The position numbers and the translations under genes are program-made. A stretch of DNA of 42,353 bases from the NCBI RefSeq assembly GCF_026130045.1, contig NZ_JAIBNX010000027.1, forward strand, positions 15,080 through 57,432, read 5' to 3'. Numbering within the stretch: the stretch's first letter is position 1; each line of letters opens with the position of its first letter. The notes under the pieces are model-generated. The model was not told the DNA's origin. It saw nothing but the letters and a program-made list of their open reading frames with translations, and searched no databases. The DNA comes from Micromonospora sp. CPCC 205371. GTDB lineage: Bacteria; Actinomycetota; Actinomycetes; Mycobacteriales; Micromonosporaceae. This document shows positions 1 to 8,382 of the stretch, piece by piece.

Positions 1-242
1 GTTGGCCCAGACCAAACCCCCGCGCCCCGGGGCGGAGGCGCATCCCTTCCCCCCGAAAGCCCCCCCCCCCCCCCCCGCGGGTCTTCAGGTGGCTGTGCCG
101 TCCCCCAACGGCCTCAGGCTGCCACCCATCCCCCGGCACCCGCTCGGTACACGGTCCGAATCGGACCGGCGTTCCCCCGAACCAACCAAGCGCGGCGCGT
201 GCTGATCACGTTACGGCTCAAGGGTTTCGGCGCACAAGCTGG
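1..242. other. Left-edge region without a recognised gene; C17 homopolymer
   Basis: I see no convincing coding sequence here. The stretch is dominated by C-rich low complexity with an uninterrupted run of 17 C residues at 60-76. The open frame on the plus strand translates to a Pro/Ala-rich string with no domain character and is probably spurious. In relatives the gene downstream of the YbjN-like gene is often a phosphoglycerate mutase; nothing resembling it is visible, although it could lie beyond the window edge. Confidence 0.5.
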
Positions 243-776
243 TTAGGATGTCTCGCCCATCACATCACCTGCGCGTTTACCTTGTGGCAACGTCGGGTTC
301 AGGTGGGCGAAGGCTTGGAGGTTCGCCACCGACTCGCCGCGCTTGATACGCCACTCCCATTCGCGGCGGATCGCCGTGCCGAAGCCAATCTCCAGCATCG
401 TGTCGAACGATTCGTCGGCGTATGTGAGCACCGAACCCAGCAACCGGTCGAGTTCGTCTTCGTCGATCCCGCCGAGCCCTACGCGTCCGGTCAGGTACAC
501 GTCGCCGACCTTGTCGATGGAGAACGCGACCCCGTACATGCGCGCGTTGCGCTGCAGCAGCCACGCCCACAACTCTTCGCGCCGCTCGTCGGGCTGGCGC
601 ATCACGAACGCCTCGACCCGCAGGGCGTGCTCGCCCACGATCAGGTTGCAGACGGTCTTCAGCTTGTGGGTGCCGGGCAGCGTCACCGCATACGACAGCT
701 CGCCGGTGGGCTCGCAGGGCAGTTCGCGCTCCGCGCACACCCGCTCGATGAGCGCACCGACCTCCGCACGACTCAC
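243..776 (-). CDS. YbjN domain-containing protein
   Basis: A 177-residue soluble protein of the YbjN family, which has a type III secretion chaperone-like alpha/beta fold. No signal peptide or membrane segment is visible. The core of about residues 20-130 contains the usual pattern of a bent sheet flanked by helices, with the family-like segment [20 protein letters not shown]. The GTG start overlaps the mshA stop in a GTGA tetranucleotide, so the two genes are almost certainly translated from one transcript. YbjN-like genes commonly sit directly downstream of mshA in actinobacteria. The biochemical role is not established; a link to mycothiol or cell-envelope stress is only an inference from position. 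Confidence 0.85.
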   Translation of the reverse strand: MSRAEVGALIERVCAERELPCEPTGELSYAVTLPGTHKLKTVCNLIVGEHALRVEAFVMRQPDERREELWAWLLQRNARMYGVAFSIDKVGDVYLTGRVGLGGIDEDELDRLLGSVLTYADESFDTMLEIGFGTAIRREWEWRIKRGESVANLQAFAHLNPTLPQGKRAGDVMGETS

Positions 777-2128
777 AGGCAGTCCACCAGTGTCAGCTCG
801 GCCGTGATCCGCTCACGATGCTCGGTCATCACGTCACGGTAGACGGCGAGCAGGCCGGACGCCGTGCGCTCCCAGGAGAACCGGTGGGCGTGTCCGACCG
901 CACCCCGCGCCAGCGCCTCCCGCTGTGCCGGCGCCTGGATTAGCGTGCCAAGCACGCGGGCCCAGTCGTCTGACGCGTGCCCGTCGACCAGTACGCCGCT
1001 CACGCCGTCACGGACCGCGGTGACGAGCCCGCCGACGGCGGCGGCGACCACCGGCGTGCCGCAGGCCTGCGCCTCCAGGGCGACGAGGCCGAACGACTCG
1101 TTGTAGGACGGCACCGCTACGAGGTCGGCGGCCCGGTACAGGTTGGGCAGCGCGTCGCCGGTGAGCGGCGGCAGGAACCGCACCGCGTCGGTGACGCCGA
1201 GCGATGCGGCCAGGTCGATCAGGGCGGTCGGCCGTTCGAGCCCGCTGCCGCTGGGCCCGCCGCAGACGACCACGGTCACCTCGCTGGCCAGGGCCGGATC
1301 GCGCTCGCGGAGGGCGGCGAGGGCACGCAGCAGTACATCTGGAGCTTTGAGCGGCTGGATGCGCCCGACGAAGGCCACGATGCTTCCATGCTCGGGCAGG
1401 CCCAGGTGGCGGCGGGCCGCGAGCCGCGCCGCGGCCTCGCGCCCGGCGGCCGCGGGCTGGAAGCGCTCCAGGTCGACGCCGGGCTCGACCACCGCGACCC
1501 GCTGCGGGTCGGCCTCGTACCCGTCGATCAGGTCGCGAGCCTCCACCTGGGTGTTGGCGACCAGGCGGTCGGCGACGCCGATGACCTGCTCCTCGCCGAC
1601 GACCCGGCCAAGGGGTTCCGGGCGGTCGCCGGTGGCGAGCTGGCTGTTCTTGACCTTGGCGAGGGTGTGCGCGGTGTGCACCAGCGGCACGCCCCAGCGG
1701 TCCTTCGCGAGCAGTCCCACCTGGCCGGAGAGCCAGTAGTGAGAGTGGATCATGTCGTAGTACCCGGGCGCGTGCGCCGCCTCGGCGCGCAGGACGCCGG
1801 TCGTGAACCCGCACATCTGGCCCGGGAGGTCTTCCTTGGCCAGCCCTTCGAAGGGCCCCGATGTGATGTGCCGCACCAGCACGCCGGGCGCCATCTCCAC
1901 CTGAGACGGCAGGCCGCTCGACGTGGCGCGGGTGAAGATCTCGACCTCGACGCCCGCCTCGGCGAGGCGGCGGGCGACCTCGACGATGTAGACGTTCATG
2001 CCGCCGGGGTGGCCGGGGGCCGGCTGGGCCAGCGGCGGGGTGTGGACTGAGAGGGTGGCGATGCGCCGCGGCGTGGGCCACGGCTGTGGCTGTCGCTGCC
2101 GGACCACGCCTGTCTGCGTGTGCGCCAC
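773..2128 (-). CDS. mshA: D-inositol-3-phosphate glycosyltransferase (mycothiol synthesis)
   Basis: MshA transfers N-acetylglucosamine from UDP-GlcNAc to 1L-myo-inositol-1-phosphate, the first committed step of mycothiol synthesis, in the cytoplasm. The protein of 451 residues is a GT-B glycosyltransferase of family GT4. It has the N-terminal glycine-rich motif [17 protein letters not shown], the HSHYWLSG segment, the [10 protein letters not shown] segment opening the C-terminal domain, [18 protein letters not shown], and the retaining-transferase E-x7-E motif in [19 protein letters not shown] chose the GTG at 2128 because AGGAG lies six bases upstream and family homology starts near there; the same frame stays open upstream without homology. 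It overlaps the YbjN-like gene downstream. Confidence 0.95.
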   Translation of the reverse strand: MAHTQTGVVRQRQPQPWPTPRRIATLSVHTPPLAQPAPGHPGGMNVYIVEVARRLAEAGVEVEIFTRATSSGLPSQVEMAPGVLVRHITSGPFEGLAKEDLPGQMCGFTTGVLRAEAAHAPGYYDMIHSHYWLSGQVGLLAKDRWGVPLVHTAHTLAKVKNSQLATGDRPEPLGRVVGEEQVIGVADRLVANTQVEARDLIDGYEADPQRVAVVEPGVDLERFQPAAAGREAAARLAARRHLGLPEHGSIVAFVGRIQPLKAPDVLLRALAALRERDPALASEVTVVVCGGPSGSGLERPTALIDLAASLGVTDAVRFLPPLTGDALPNLYRAADLVAVPSYNESFGLVALEAQACGTPVVAAAVGGLVTAVRDGVSGVLVDGHASDDWARVLGTLIQAPAQREALARGAVGHAHRFSWERTASGLLAVYRDVMTEHRERITAELTLVDCL

Positions 2129-2420
2129 GCCTTGCTCCTTCCGCCACGGTGAGTGACAGTTCGGCTGCACCCGTGCAACCTCAGTCATCAACCCCCGTGC
2201 CGTGCCCCATCTTCCCGTTCTGGTCCGATACCCGCATACTCCGAGGTCCAGGACGTGGGGGCGGTCACATGTGGCACTGCGGAAGAATCGGTGGCATGAC
2301 AGAGCTAGCTGGCGCTCACCTGCGCTCGCCCGGGTCATGCGCCCCGCGGCCTCCCTGTAGCCGACCCTGCGCTCGGTCGCTGCGCTCCCTCGGCTCCAGG
2401 CCGACTGCGGGAGGCGGCTC
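2129..2420. promoter_or_regulatory. Divergent intergenic region, mshA / SDR gene
   Basis: This 292-base gap separates two divergently transcribed operons and must hold both promoters. I could not assign confident -35 and -10 boxes. A repetitive GCGCTC-containing tract lies at about 2369-2395. The SDR ribosome-binding site GGGAGG is at the right end, six bases before its ATG; the mshA site AGGAG is at the left end. Confidence 0.5.
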
Positions 2421-3185
2421 ATGACGCCGATAGCGATCGTGACCGGGGCGTCCAGCGGGATCGGCGCGGCCACCGCGCGGCGGCTGGCGACCGAGGGTTT
2501 CCACGTCGTCGTCGCGGCGCGGCGGGTCGAGCGCCTCGACGAGCTCGTCAAGGGCATCACGGAGGCCGGCGGCATCGCCACGGCCGTGCCCTGCGACGTC
2601 ACGTCCGACGAGTCGGTGGCGGCGCTGGCCACCGCCGTGGCCGGGCTGGGCGAGCCGGTCACCCTCCTGGTCAACAACGCGGGCGGCGCCCCCGGCCTGG
2701 GCACGGTCGCGGCGGGGCGGATCGACGACTGGCAGTGGATGTTCGACGTGAACGTGCTCGGCACGCTGCGGGTGACGCAGGCGCTGCTGCCAGCGCTGGA
2801 GGCGTCGGGCGCGGGCACCGTCGTCGTGCTCAGCTCCACCGCCGGTCTGATCGTGTACGAGGGTGGGGGCGGCTACGCGGCCGCGAAGCACGCGCAGACC
2901 GCGCTGGCCGAGACGCTTCGGCTGGAACTCTGCGGGCACCCGATCCGGGTGATCGAGATCGACCCGGGCATGGTGAAGACCGACGAGTTCGGGCTCACCC
3001 GCTTCGGAGGTGACGAGGCTCGGGCGGCGGCGGTGTACGAGGGCGTCGCCGAGCCACTGGTTGCCGACGACATCGCCGACTGCATCGCGTGGACCGCCAC
3101 CCGGCCGCACCACGTCAACGTGGACCGGATCGTGGTACGGCCGCTCGCCCAGGCGGCGCAGCACAAGGTGCACCGGGTGAAGTAG
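2421..3185 (+). CDS. SDR family NAD(P)-dependent oxidoreductase
   Basis: A classical short-chain dehydrogenase/reductase of 254 residues. It has the cofactor-binding TGASSGIG near residue 9, the NNAG motif ([10 protein letters not shown]) near 87, catalytic Ser in LSSTAG near 140, and the catalytic pair Tyr and Lys in [14 protein letters not shown]. The arginine-rich [11 protein letters not shown] segment after the second strand suggests NADP(H) preference. The sequence resembles the YdfG-like serine/3-hydroxy acid dehydrogenase group, but the substrate cannot be named from sequence. ATG start with GGGAGG six bases upstream. Its TAG stop overlaps the GTG start of the next gene by one base, so the two are probably co-translated. 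Confidence 0.92.
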   Translation: MTPIAIVTGASSGIGAATARRLATEGFHVVVAARRVERLDELVKGITEAGGIATAVPCDVTSDESVAALATAVAGLGEPVTLLVNNAGGAPGLGTVAAGRIDDWQWMFDVNVLGTLRVTQALLPALEASGAGTVVVLSSTAGLIVYEGGGGYAAAKHAQTALAETLRLELCGHPIRVIEIDPGMVKTDEFGLTRFGGDEARAAAVYEGVAEPLVADDIADCIAWTATRPHHVNVDRIVVRPLAQAAQHKVHRVK

Positions 3186-3970
3186 TGCCGCGTCCGGTCG
3201 GGGCCACCACCCGCGGTACGACGAACCCCAACCGGCTGCGCCGGGTGGACAACTGGATCGCGGTCCACTGTGGCGACCTGCTCCGCGAGGCACCGGACCC
3301 GCTGGTGGTCGACTTGGGGTACGGCGAGACGCCGGTGACCACAGTGGAGCTTCGCGCCCGGTTGGCCACCGCGGTCCGGCCGGACGTACGGGTCGTCGGG
3401 CTGGAGATCGATCCGGCCCGGGTGGCCGCCGCCGCACCGGTCGCCGATCCACCGGGGCTCACCTTCGTCCGGGGCGGGTTCGAGCTGGCCGGGCTGCGCC
3501 CGGTGGTGGTGCGCGCGTTCAACGTGCTTCGGCAGTACGACGAGCCAGCGGTCGCCCCCGCGTGGCGCACCATGACCGAAGCGCTGGCGCCCGACGGGGT
3601 TCTCGTCGAAGGTACCTGCGACGAGCTGGGTCGCCTCGCGTCCTGGGTACTGCTCGACCACGCCGGCCCGCGCTCGCTGACCCTGGCCGCGAAGCTATCC
3701 ACACTGGACACTCCGGCCAGGCTCGCGGAGCGGCTGCCCAAGGCGCTCATCCACCACAACGTGCCCGGCGAGCGGGTGCACGCGTTCATCGACGCGCTGT
3801 CCGGTGGTTGGCGGGACGCCGCGCCGTACGCCACGTTCGGGCCGCGCCAGCGCTGGCTGCGGGCGGTGGCGGCGGTACGCGAAGCGGGGTGGCCGGTGCT
3901 CGACCGGCCAGCCCGCTGGCCGGTGGGGGAAGGGACGGTGGGGGGGGCAGCGGGCGCGCCCGCCCCCTGA
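3185..3970 (+). CDS. Class I SAM-dependent methyltransferase-like protein
   Basis: A 261-residue protein with a Rossmann-type SAM-binding opening, VVDLGYGETPVTTVEL (motif I, about residues 40-55), an acidic motif II end in VVGLEIDPARV, and a motif-IV-like segment VVRAFNVLRQYDEP. The C-terminal half lacks an obvious target-recognition motif, and the FNVLRQYDE segment is typical of a poorly characterised actinobacterial family found near mshA and murB. The target is unknown. The GTG start overlaps the stop of the SDR gene by one base, so translation is probably coupled. The end is a low-complexity Gly/Ala/Pro tail. Confidence 0.75.
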   Translation: MPRPVGATTRGTTNPNRLRRVDNWIAVHCGDLLREAPDPLVVDLGYGETPVTTVELRARLATAVRPDVRVVGLEIDPARVAAAAPVADPPGLTFVRGGFELAGLRPVVVRAFNVLRQYDEPAVAPAWRTMTEALAPDGVLVEGTCDELGRLASWVLLDHAGPRSLTLAAKLSTLDTPARLAERLPKALIHHNVPGERVHAFIDALSGGWRDAAPYATFGPRQRWLRAVAAVREAGWPVLDRPARWPVGEGTVGGAAGAPAP

Positions 3971-3973
3971 CAC

Positions 3974-4507
3974 CTACGGCGTGATCTGATCCCGGCGGCG
4001 CCGGACCAGGAGCAGGATGCTCCCGCCGCAGAGCAGCAGGGCGGCGCCGGCCCCCGCGGTCAGCGCGACGCTGCTGCCGGTCGTCGGCATCTCGGGCCCA
4101 GGCGTCTTGCTCGGGCTAGCGGAGGCGGTCACCGACGTGGTGCCGGACGGTGTGACCGACGGGCTCGCCGTCGGGCTCGCGGTCGGGCTGGTCGTGGCGC
4201 TTACGCTGGGGCTCGGGCTCGTCGTGGAACTGACGCTGGGACTCGGGCTGGGCGACTTCGTGTGGCTCGCGCTGGGACTCGGGCTCGTCGTGGAGCTCAC
4301 GCTGGGGCTTGGGCTCGTGGTCGCGCTCACGCTCGCCGACGGGGTTCCGTACCCGCCATAGCCCTTGGTCCGCTCCACGCTGGGCTGCCCGCCATGCCCG
4401 GCCAGCACGGCGGATGCCGACGCGACGACGGCCGTCGTGACTCCGGCGACGAGCAAACCTGCTATCGATACGCGCCGAATGACGCTCGTTTTTGTCGAGA
4501 TCAACAC
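3974..4507 (-). CDS. Sortase-type anchored Ser/Thr/Pro-rich surface protein
   Basis: The C-terminus is a cell-wall sorting signal: an LPXTG-like MPTTG, a hydrophobic stretch (VALTAGAGAALLLCGGSILL) and a basic tail RRRRD. The N-terminus has a basic region and a hydrophobic signal segment ending near SASAVLAGHGG. Between them lies a long, probably extended and glycosylated stalk built from SPSPSVS and TTSPSPS repeats. No enzymatic domain is visible; it may act as a wall spacer or adhesin. The start is uncertain: I took GTG at 4507, while TTG at 4540 adds 11 residues and neither has a strong ribosome-binding site. The stop lies four bases from the convergent methyltransferase-like gene. Confidence 0.72.
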   Translation of the reverse strand: MLISTKTSVIRRVSIAGLLVAGVTTAVVASASAVLAGHGGQPSVERTKGYGGYGTPSASVSATTSPSPSVSSTTSPSPSASHTKSPSPSPSVSSTTSPSPSVSATTSPTASPTASPSVTPSGTTSVTASASPSKTPGPEMPTTGSSVALTAGAGAALLLCGGSILLLVRRRRDQITP

Positions 4508-4629
4508 ATTACAGACAACGACGAAACGTGGAGATGGCAACGCTTTAAGTCATACCCACCTTTTACCCGGTTTACTGGCGAGTAATCTCGGTGATCCTTC
4601 ATGGCACGCATCTCATGGGGGTGACAGCG

Positions 4630-5094
4630 ATGTACAGATCAGCTGCCGTGGGGATCATCGCCGGCGTGATGCTGGGATTCGCGGTGCCGGCCACCGCCGC
4701 GGCCGACACCCGGAAGTCGGCCGAGTCCGAGGTCGTACGCCTCACCAACGACGCCAGAGCCAGACACGGCTGCCCGGCGGTACGGCAGGAGAACCGGCTC
4801 GCCACCGCCGCGCGCCGCCACAGTGCCGACATGGCACGAAACAACTTCTTCAGCCACACCGGCAGCGACGGGAGCGACTTCAGTACCCGCGCCAAGCGGG
4901 CCGGCTACCACCACGCCATGAGCGAGAACATCGCGAAGGGCCACCCATCCGCCGCGGCCGTGGTCAAGGGCTGGCTCGGCAGCGCGCCGCACCGCCGCGC
5001 GATCCTCGACTGCGCCGCCAAGGCGGTCGGCGTCGGCGTGGCCCGCGCCGGCGACGGCGCCCTCCTGTGGACCCAGGACTTCGGGCGGGTCTAG
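4630..5094 (+). CDS. Secreted CAP (SCP/PR1) domain protein
   Basis: A 154-residue exported protein. A short signal peptide (residues 1 to about 25, ending in PATAAAD) precedes one CAP domain. Family marks seen are the opening helix VVRLTNDARARHG, the histidine of NNFFSHTG, the acidic SENIA motif and GWLGSAPHRRAIL. Cysteines in HGCPAV and ILDCAAK are placed for a disulfide. Bacterial CAP proteins of this size are extracellular and of uncertain function. ATG at 4630 is preferred because a GGGGG tract lies eight bases upstream; GTG at 4621 is the alternative. It is divergent from the sorted surface protein, and its stop shares the palindrome CTAG with the stop of murB. Confidence 0.85.
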   Translation: MYRSAAVGIIAGVMLGFAVPATAAADTRKSAESEVVRLTNDARARHGCPAVRQENRLATAARRHSADMARNNFFSHTGSDGSDFSTRAKRAGYHHAMSENIAKGHPSAAAVVKGWLGSAPHRRAILDCAAKAVGVGVARAGDGALLWTQDFGRV

Positions 5095-6179
5095 ATCTCG
5101 CAGTTCACGAGCACCGGTTCGGGGTGCAAGCTCACGCCGAACCGGTCGTGGACGCCGTCGCGGATCTCCGCCGCGAGCGCGAGCAGCGCCGATGTCGTGC
5201 CGCCGCCCCGGTGGGTCAGCGCCAGGGTGTGCTTGGACGAGATCGCCACGCCGTCCGGCCCTGGGTGTCCCTTCTGGAAGCCGGCCTTGTCGATCAGCCA
5301 GGCGGCGCTGACCTTGACCACGCCGTCCGGGCTCGGCCATGAGGGCGGCTCGCCGATGTCGGCGGCCCGCTTCCGCAGCGCCTCGTACGCCGCTGGGTCC
5401 AGGATCGGGTTGGTGAAGAACGAGCCCACCGACCGGGTGTCCGGGTCAGCCGGATCGAGCACCATGCCCTTGCCCGCGCGCAAGGCGAGCACGGCGGCGC
5501 GCGCCTCGGCAAGCGGCACCCGATCGCCGATCTCGACGCCGAGCGCCCGAGCCAGTTCGGCGTACCGCACCGGACCGGACAGCGGCGACCTGACCAGGCG
5601 GAAGTCGACCGAGACCACCAGCCAGCGGCTGCTGTGCTTGAAGACGCTCGCCCGGTAGGCGAAGCCGCACTCGTCGCTGGTCATCGTGCACAGTTCGCCC
5701 CGCACCCGGTCGTACGCCCGCACCGCCGTGATCGTCTCCGCGACCTCCTGGCCGTACGCGCCGACGTTCTGGATCGGGGTGGCTCCGGCGGACCCCGGGA
5801 TGCCGGACAAGCACTCCAGGCCCGACCACCCGGCATCGACAGCCGCCGCTACGACGTCGTCCCAGGGCTCGCCCGCCTCGACGGTCACGTCGACCGTGTC
5901 GCCCTCTTCCGCGCGCACCGCCACGCCCCGTGACCTGATCAGCACGACCGTGCCGGGGAAGCCCGCGTCTCCGACCACGACATTGCTGCCACCGGCCAGG
6001 AAGAAGATCGGTTCCTCGGCGCGTCGGCCGATTTGCACCAGTTCATCCGCGTTACTGGCGGTGATCAAGTGACCAGCGGGACCGCCGAGGCCCAGCGTGG
6101 TGTAACCGGCCAACGAATGGGGAACCGTCGGATCGGGAGCGGCTGGCACTTTCGCCCTAACGTCTCGCACGCCATTCAC
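5091..6179 (-). CDS. murB: UDP-N-acetylmuramate dehydrogenase
   Basis: MurB reduces UDP-GlcNAc-enolpyruvate to UDP-MurNAc with NADPH and FAD, the second committed step of peptidoglycan precursor synthesis. The 362-residue protein shows the FAD_binding_4 signatures TTLGLGGPAGHL and FFLAGGSNVVVGDAGFPG, the substrate/FAD segment LSGIPGSAGATPIQNVGAYG, the catalytic serine region GSFFTNPIL, and the C-terminal conserved glutamate in LHPEPVLV. The length and the extra insert resemble the actinobacterial type I form. GTG at 6179 is the longest start; GTG at 6170 with AGGG upstream is also possible. It is divergent from the MDMPI-N gene with about 60 bases between. Confidence 0.95.
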   Translation of the reverse strand: MNGVRDVRAKVPAAPDPTVPHSLAGYTTLGLGGPAGHLITASNADELVQIGRRAEEPIFFLAGGSNVVVGDAGFPGTVVLIRSRGVAVRAEEGDTVDVTVEAGEPWDDVVAAAVDAGWSGLECLSGIPGSAGATPIQNVGAYGQEVAETITAVRAYDRVRGELCTMTSDECGFAYRASVFKHSSRWLVVSVDFRLVRSPLSGPVRYAELARALGVEIGDRVPLAEARAAVLALRAGKGMVLDPADPDTRSVGSFFTNPILDPAAYEALRKRAADIGEPPSWPSPDGVVKVSAAWLIDKAGFQKGHPGPDGVAISSKHTLALTHRGGGTTSALLALAAEIRDGVHDRFGVSLHPEPVLVNCEI

Positions 6180-6239
6180 CCTAGGCTGGAGGCAGATCGG
6201 GCAACCTTACGGCGGTCCGGTCGCGTCGGGAGGATCGTG

Positions 6240-7007
6240 ATGAGCAGACTGCACGGCTCGAGAGACTTCTGGATCGCCGGCCTGCGTGCCGAGGGTCCCG
6301 CCTTCCGCACAGCGGTCGCGGAGGCGCCACCCGACGCCGAGATCCCACCCTGCCCCGGCTGGACCGTCACCGACCTCGTCCACCACCTAGGCTCCGTCTA
6401 CCGGTGGGTCCGCGGCCACGCCGCACGCGGCGTCACCACCCCGCCCGAGTCGCGCCGAGCACCCCTCCTGGAAGACCTGCCGACCGGCCCAGCCGCAGTC
6501 GAGTGGTGGCAAGAGGAGTACGAGCAGCTCATCGAGGCCCTCGACACGCTAGATCCTGAACTGCCCGCGTGGAACTGGGCGCCCCAGGCGAAGAAGGCGG
6601 GCTTCTGGCACCGCCGGATGGCGCACGAGACCGCGGTGCACCGGTGGGACGCGCAGATCGCGATCGGCACGGGCGAGCCGGTCGAGACCAAGCTCGCGGT
6701 CGACGGAGTAGGCGAAGTGCTCGACACCTGGCTTCCGGCCGGCCGGCGCCAGCTGCCCGGCCCGCGCCACGGCCTGGTGCACCTCGTCGCCACCGACGCT
6801 GGCCAGGACTGGTTCCTGCGACTGCGCGGCGAGGGCGTGGCCCTGCTCGACACCAGCACGCTGCTCGATCACGACGAGCACCACGCCCGGGTGTACGCGG
6901 CCGGCACGGCGAGCGACCTGCTGCTCGCCCTGTTCGGGCGGGTGCCGTTCGATGTCCTCGAGGTGACCGGCGACGCGACGCTCCTGGACTGCTTGCGCAC
7001 CGGTTGA
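6240..7007 (+). CDS. MDMPI-N / TIGR03083 family protein (mycothiol-type isomerase fold)
   Basis: A 255-residue protein whose N-terminal half matches the DinB-like four-helix domain of mycothiol-dependent maleylpyruvate isomerase (PCPGWTVTDLVHHLGSVYRWV, then HRRMAHETAVHRWDAQ). These contain the three spaced histidines (HHLGS, MAHETAVHRWD) that bind metal in the fold. The C-terminal half is the associated SCP-like sterol-carrier domain. Family members typically use mycothiol or another low-molecular-weight thiol, but the reaction of this one is unknown. I chose ATG 6240, six bases after GGGAGG; GTG at 6237 is too close. Its presence near mshA fits a mycothiol-producing host. Confidence 0.82.
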   Translation: MSRLHGSRDFWIAGLRAEGPAFRTAVAEAPPDAEIPPCPGWTVTDLVHHLGSVYRWVRGHAARGVTTPPESRRAPLLEDLPTGPAAVEWWQEEYEQLIEALDTLDPELPAWNWAPQAKKAGFWHRRMAHETAVHRWDAQIAIGTGEPVETKLAVDGVGEVLDTWLPAGRRQLPGPRHGLVHLVATDAGQDWFLRLRGEGVALLDTSTLLDHDEHHARVYAAGTASDLLLALFGRVPFDVLEVTGDATLLDCLRTG

Positions 7008-7023
7008 TCCCTAGTATTGGGGG

Positions 7024-8382
7024 ATGACGGTAGGCCTGCGGTTTCCGGACGGGTTCGTATGGGGTGCGGCGACCGCGGCGTACCAGATCGAGGGCGCGGC
7101 CCGCGACGACGGCCGCGGCCCGTCGATCTGGGACACGTTTTCGCGTACGCCGGGAAAGGTGTTCGCCGGTCACACCGGTGACGTGGCGTGCGATCACTAC
7201 CATCGGTACGCCGACGACGTCGGGCTGATGGCCGACCTGGGGCTGCGGGCATACCGGTTCTCGATCTCATGGCCGCGGATCAAGCCCGACGGCACCGGCC
7301 CGGTCAACCCGCGCGGGCTCGACTTCTACGACCGGCTCGTCGACACGCTGCACGAGCGCGGCATCGACCCGGTGGTGACCCTCTACCACTGGGATCTGCC
7401 GCAGCCGCTGGAAGACCGTGGTGGCTGGACCGCGCGCGATACCGCCTCCTGGTTCGCCGAGTACGCCACGGCGGTGCACCAGCGGCTCGGCGACCGAGTG
7501 CGGGTGTGGACCACGCTCAACGAGCCGTGGTGCTCGGCCTTCCTGGGGTACGCCTCGGGCATCCACGCTCCCGGGCACCAGAATCCGGCGGCCGCGCTCA
7601 AGGCTGTACACCATCTGCTTCTGGCTCATGGCCTCGCGGTGGGTGAGCTGCGGGCGGCGGGTGCGGAGACGCTCGGCATCACGCTGAATCCCTCGGCCGT
7701 GCGCCCCGCGGACCCAGACAATGCCGCAGACGTCGAGGCCGCGCGCGTCGTGCACGCCCTGAGCAACCGGATCTTCTACGACCCGATCCTGGTCGGCGGC
7801 TACCCGCCGGAGGCGCTGGAGCTGATCGAGGCGCTCGCCGGCCTCGGCCACATCCACGACCAGGACGCCAAGACGATCGCCGCGCCGATCGACCTGCTGG
7901 GCGTCAACTACTACGCGCCCACGTATGTGGCGGGGCGCCCGGGCTCCCCCGGCGGCGGCCCGAACAACCCGGGCACCGAGGGCATCGAGTTCCTCCCGCC
8001 CACCGGCCCGCTGACCGACATGGGCTGGCAGATCGAGCCGGCCGGCCTCCTCGGCCTGCTGGAGCAGATCCACGCCGACTACCCCGGCACCCCCATCATG
8101 ATCACAGAGAACGGCGCGGCGTTCCCCCACACCGGCCCCGACCACGACCGCATCTCCTATGTAGACGGCCATCTGCGCGCGGTGCACGAGGCGATCGCGC
8201 GCGGCGTCGACGTGCGCGGATACTTCCTCTGGTCGTTCCTCGACAACTTCGAGTGGGCCGAGGGATACGCGAAGCGCTTCGGCATCGTCCACGTCGACTA
8301 CCAGACGCAGGTCCGCACGCTCAAGGAGAGCGCTCACTGGTACCGGTCGGTCATCGCACGCAACGGCCTAGAGGACCAGTAA
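7024..8382 (+). CDS. Family 1 glycoside hydrolase (beta-glucosidase)
   Basis: A 452-residue cytoplasmic GH1 enzyme covering the whole (beta/alpha)8 barrel, with no signal peptide. It shows the N-terminal signature FVWGAATAAYQIEGA, the acid/base glutamate in TLNEPW (Glu167) and the nucleophile in ITENGAAF (Glu362). The sugar-binding QIEG, YHWDLP and the C-terminal WSFLDNFEWAEGY are all present, so it should be active on beta-glucosides or cellobiose. It starts 16 bases after the preceding gene, and its TAA overlaps the ATG of the LacI regulator (TAATG), implying one transcript. No sugar transporter is present next to it, so uptake must be encoded elsewhere. Confidence 0.95.
   Translation: MTVGLRFPDGFVWGAATAAYQIEGAARDDGRGPSIWDTFSRTPGKVFAGHTGDVACDHYHRYADDVGLMADLGLRAYRFSISWPRIKPDGTGPVNPRGLDFYDRLVDTLHERGIDPVVTLYHWDLPQPLEDRGGWTARDTASWFAEYATAVHQRLGDRVRVWTTLNEPWCSAFLGYASGIHAPGHQNPAAALKAVHHLLLAHGLAVGELRAAGAETLGITLNPSAVRPADPDNAADVEAARVVHALSNRIFYDPILVGGYPPEALELIEALAGLGHIHDQDAKTIAAPIDLLGVNYYAPTYVAGRPGSPGGGPNNPGTEGIEFLPPTGPLTDMGWQIEPAGLLGLLEQIHADYPGTPIMITENGAAFPHTGPDHDRISYVDGHLRAVHEAIARGVDVRGYFLWSFLDNFEWAEGYAKRFGIVHVDYQTQVRTLKESAHWYRSVIARNGLEDQ

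Noticed and set aside
282-842. Long plus-strand frame opposite the YbjN-like gene
   Set aside because: It is a shadow of the real gene. It has no domain character and its third-position bias fits the opposite strand.
2129-2839. Possible N-terminal extension of mshA through the divergent SDR gene
   Set aside because: The extension is low-complexity Ser/Thr/Arg text, covers a real gene on the other strand, and the GTG at 2128 has a good ribosome-binding site.
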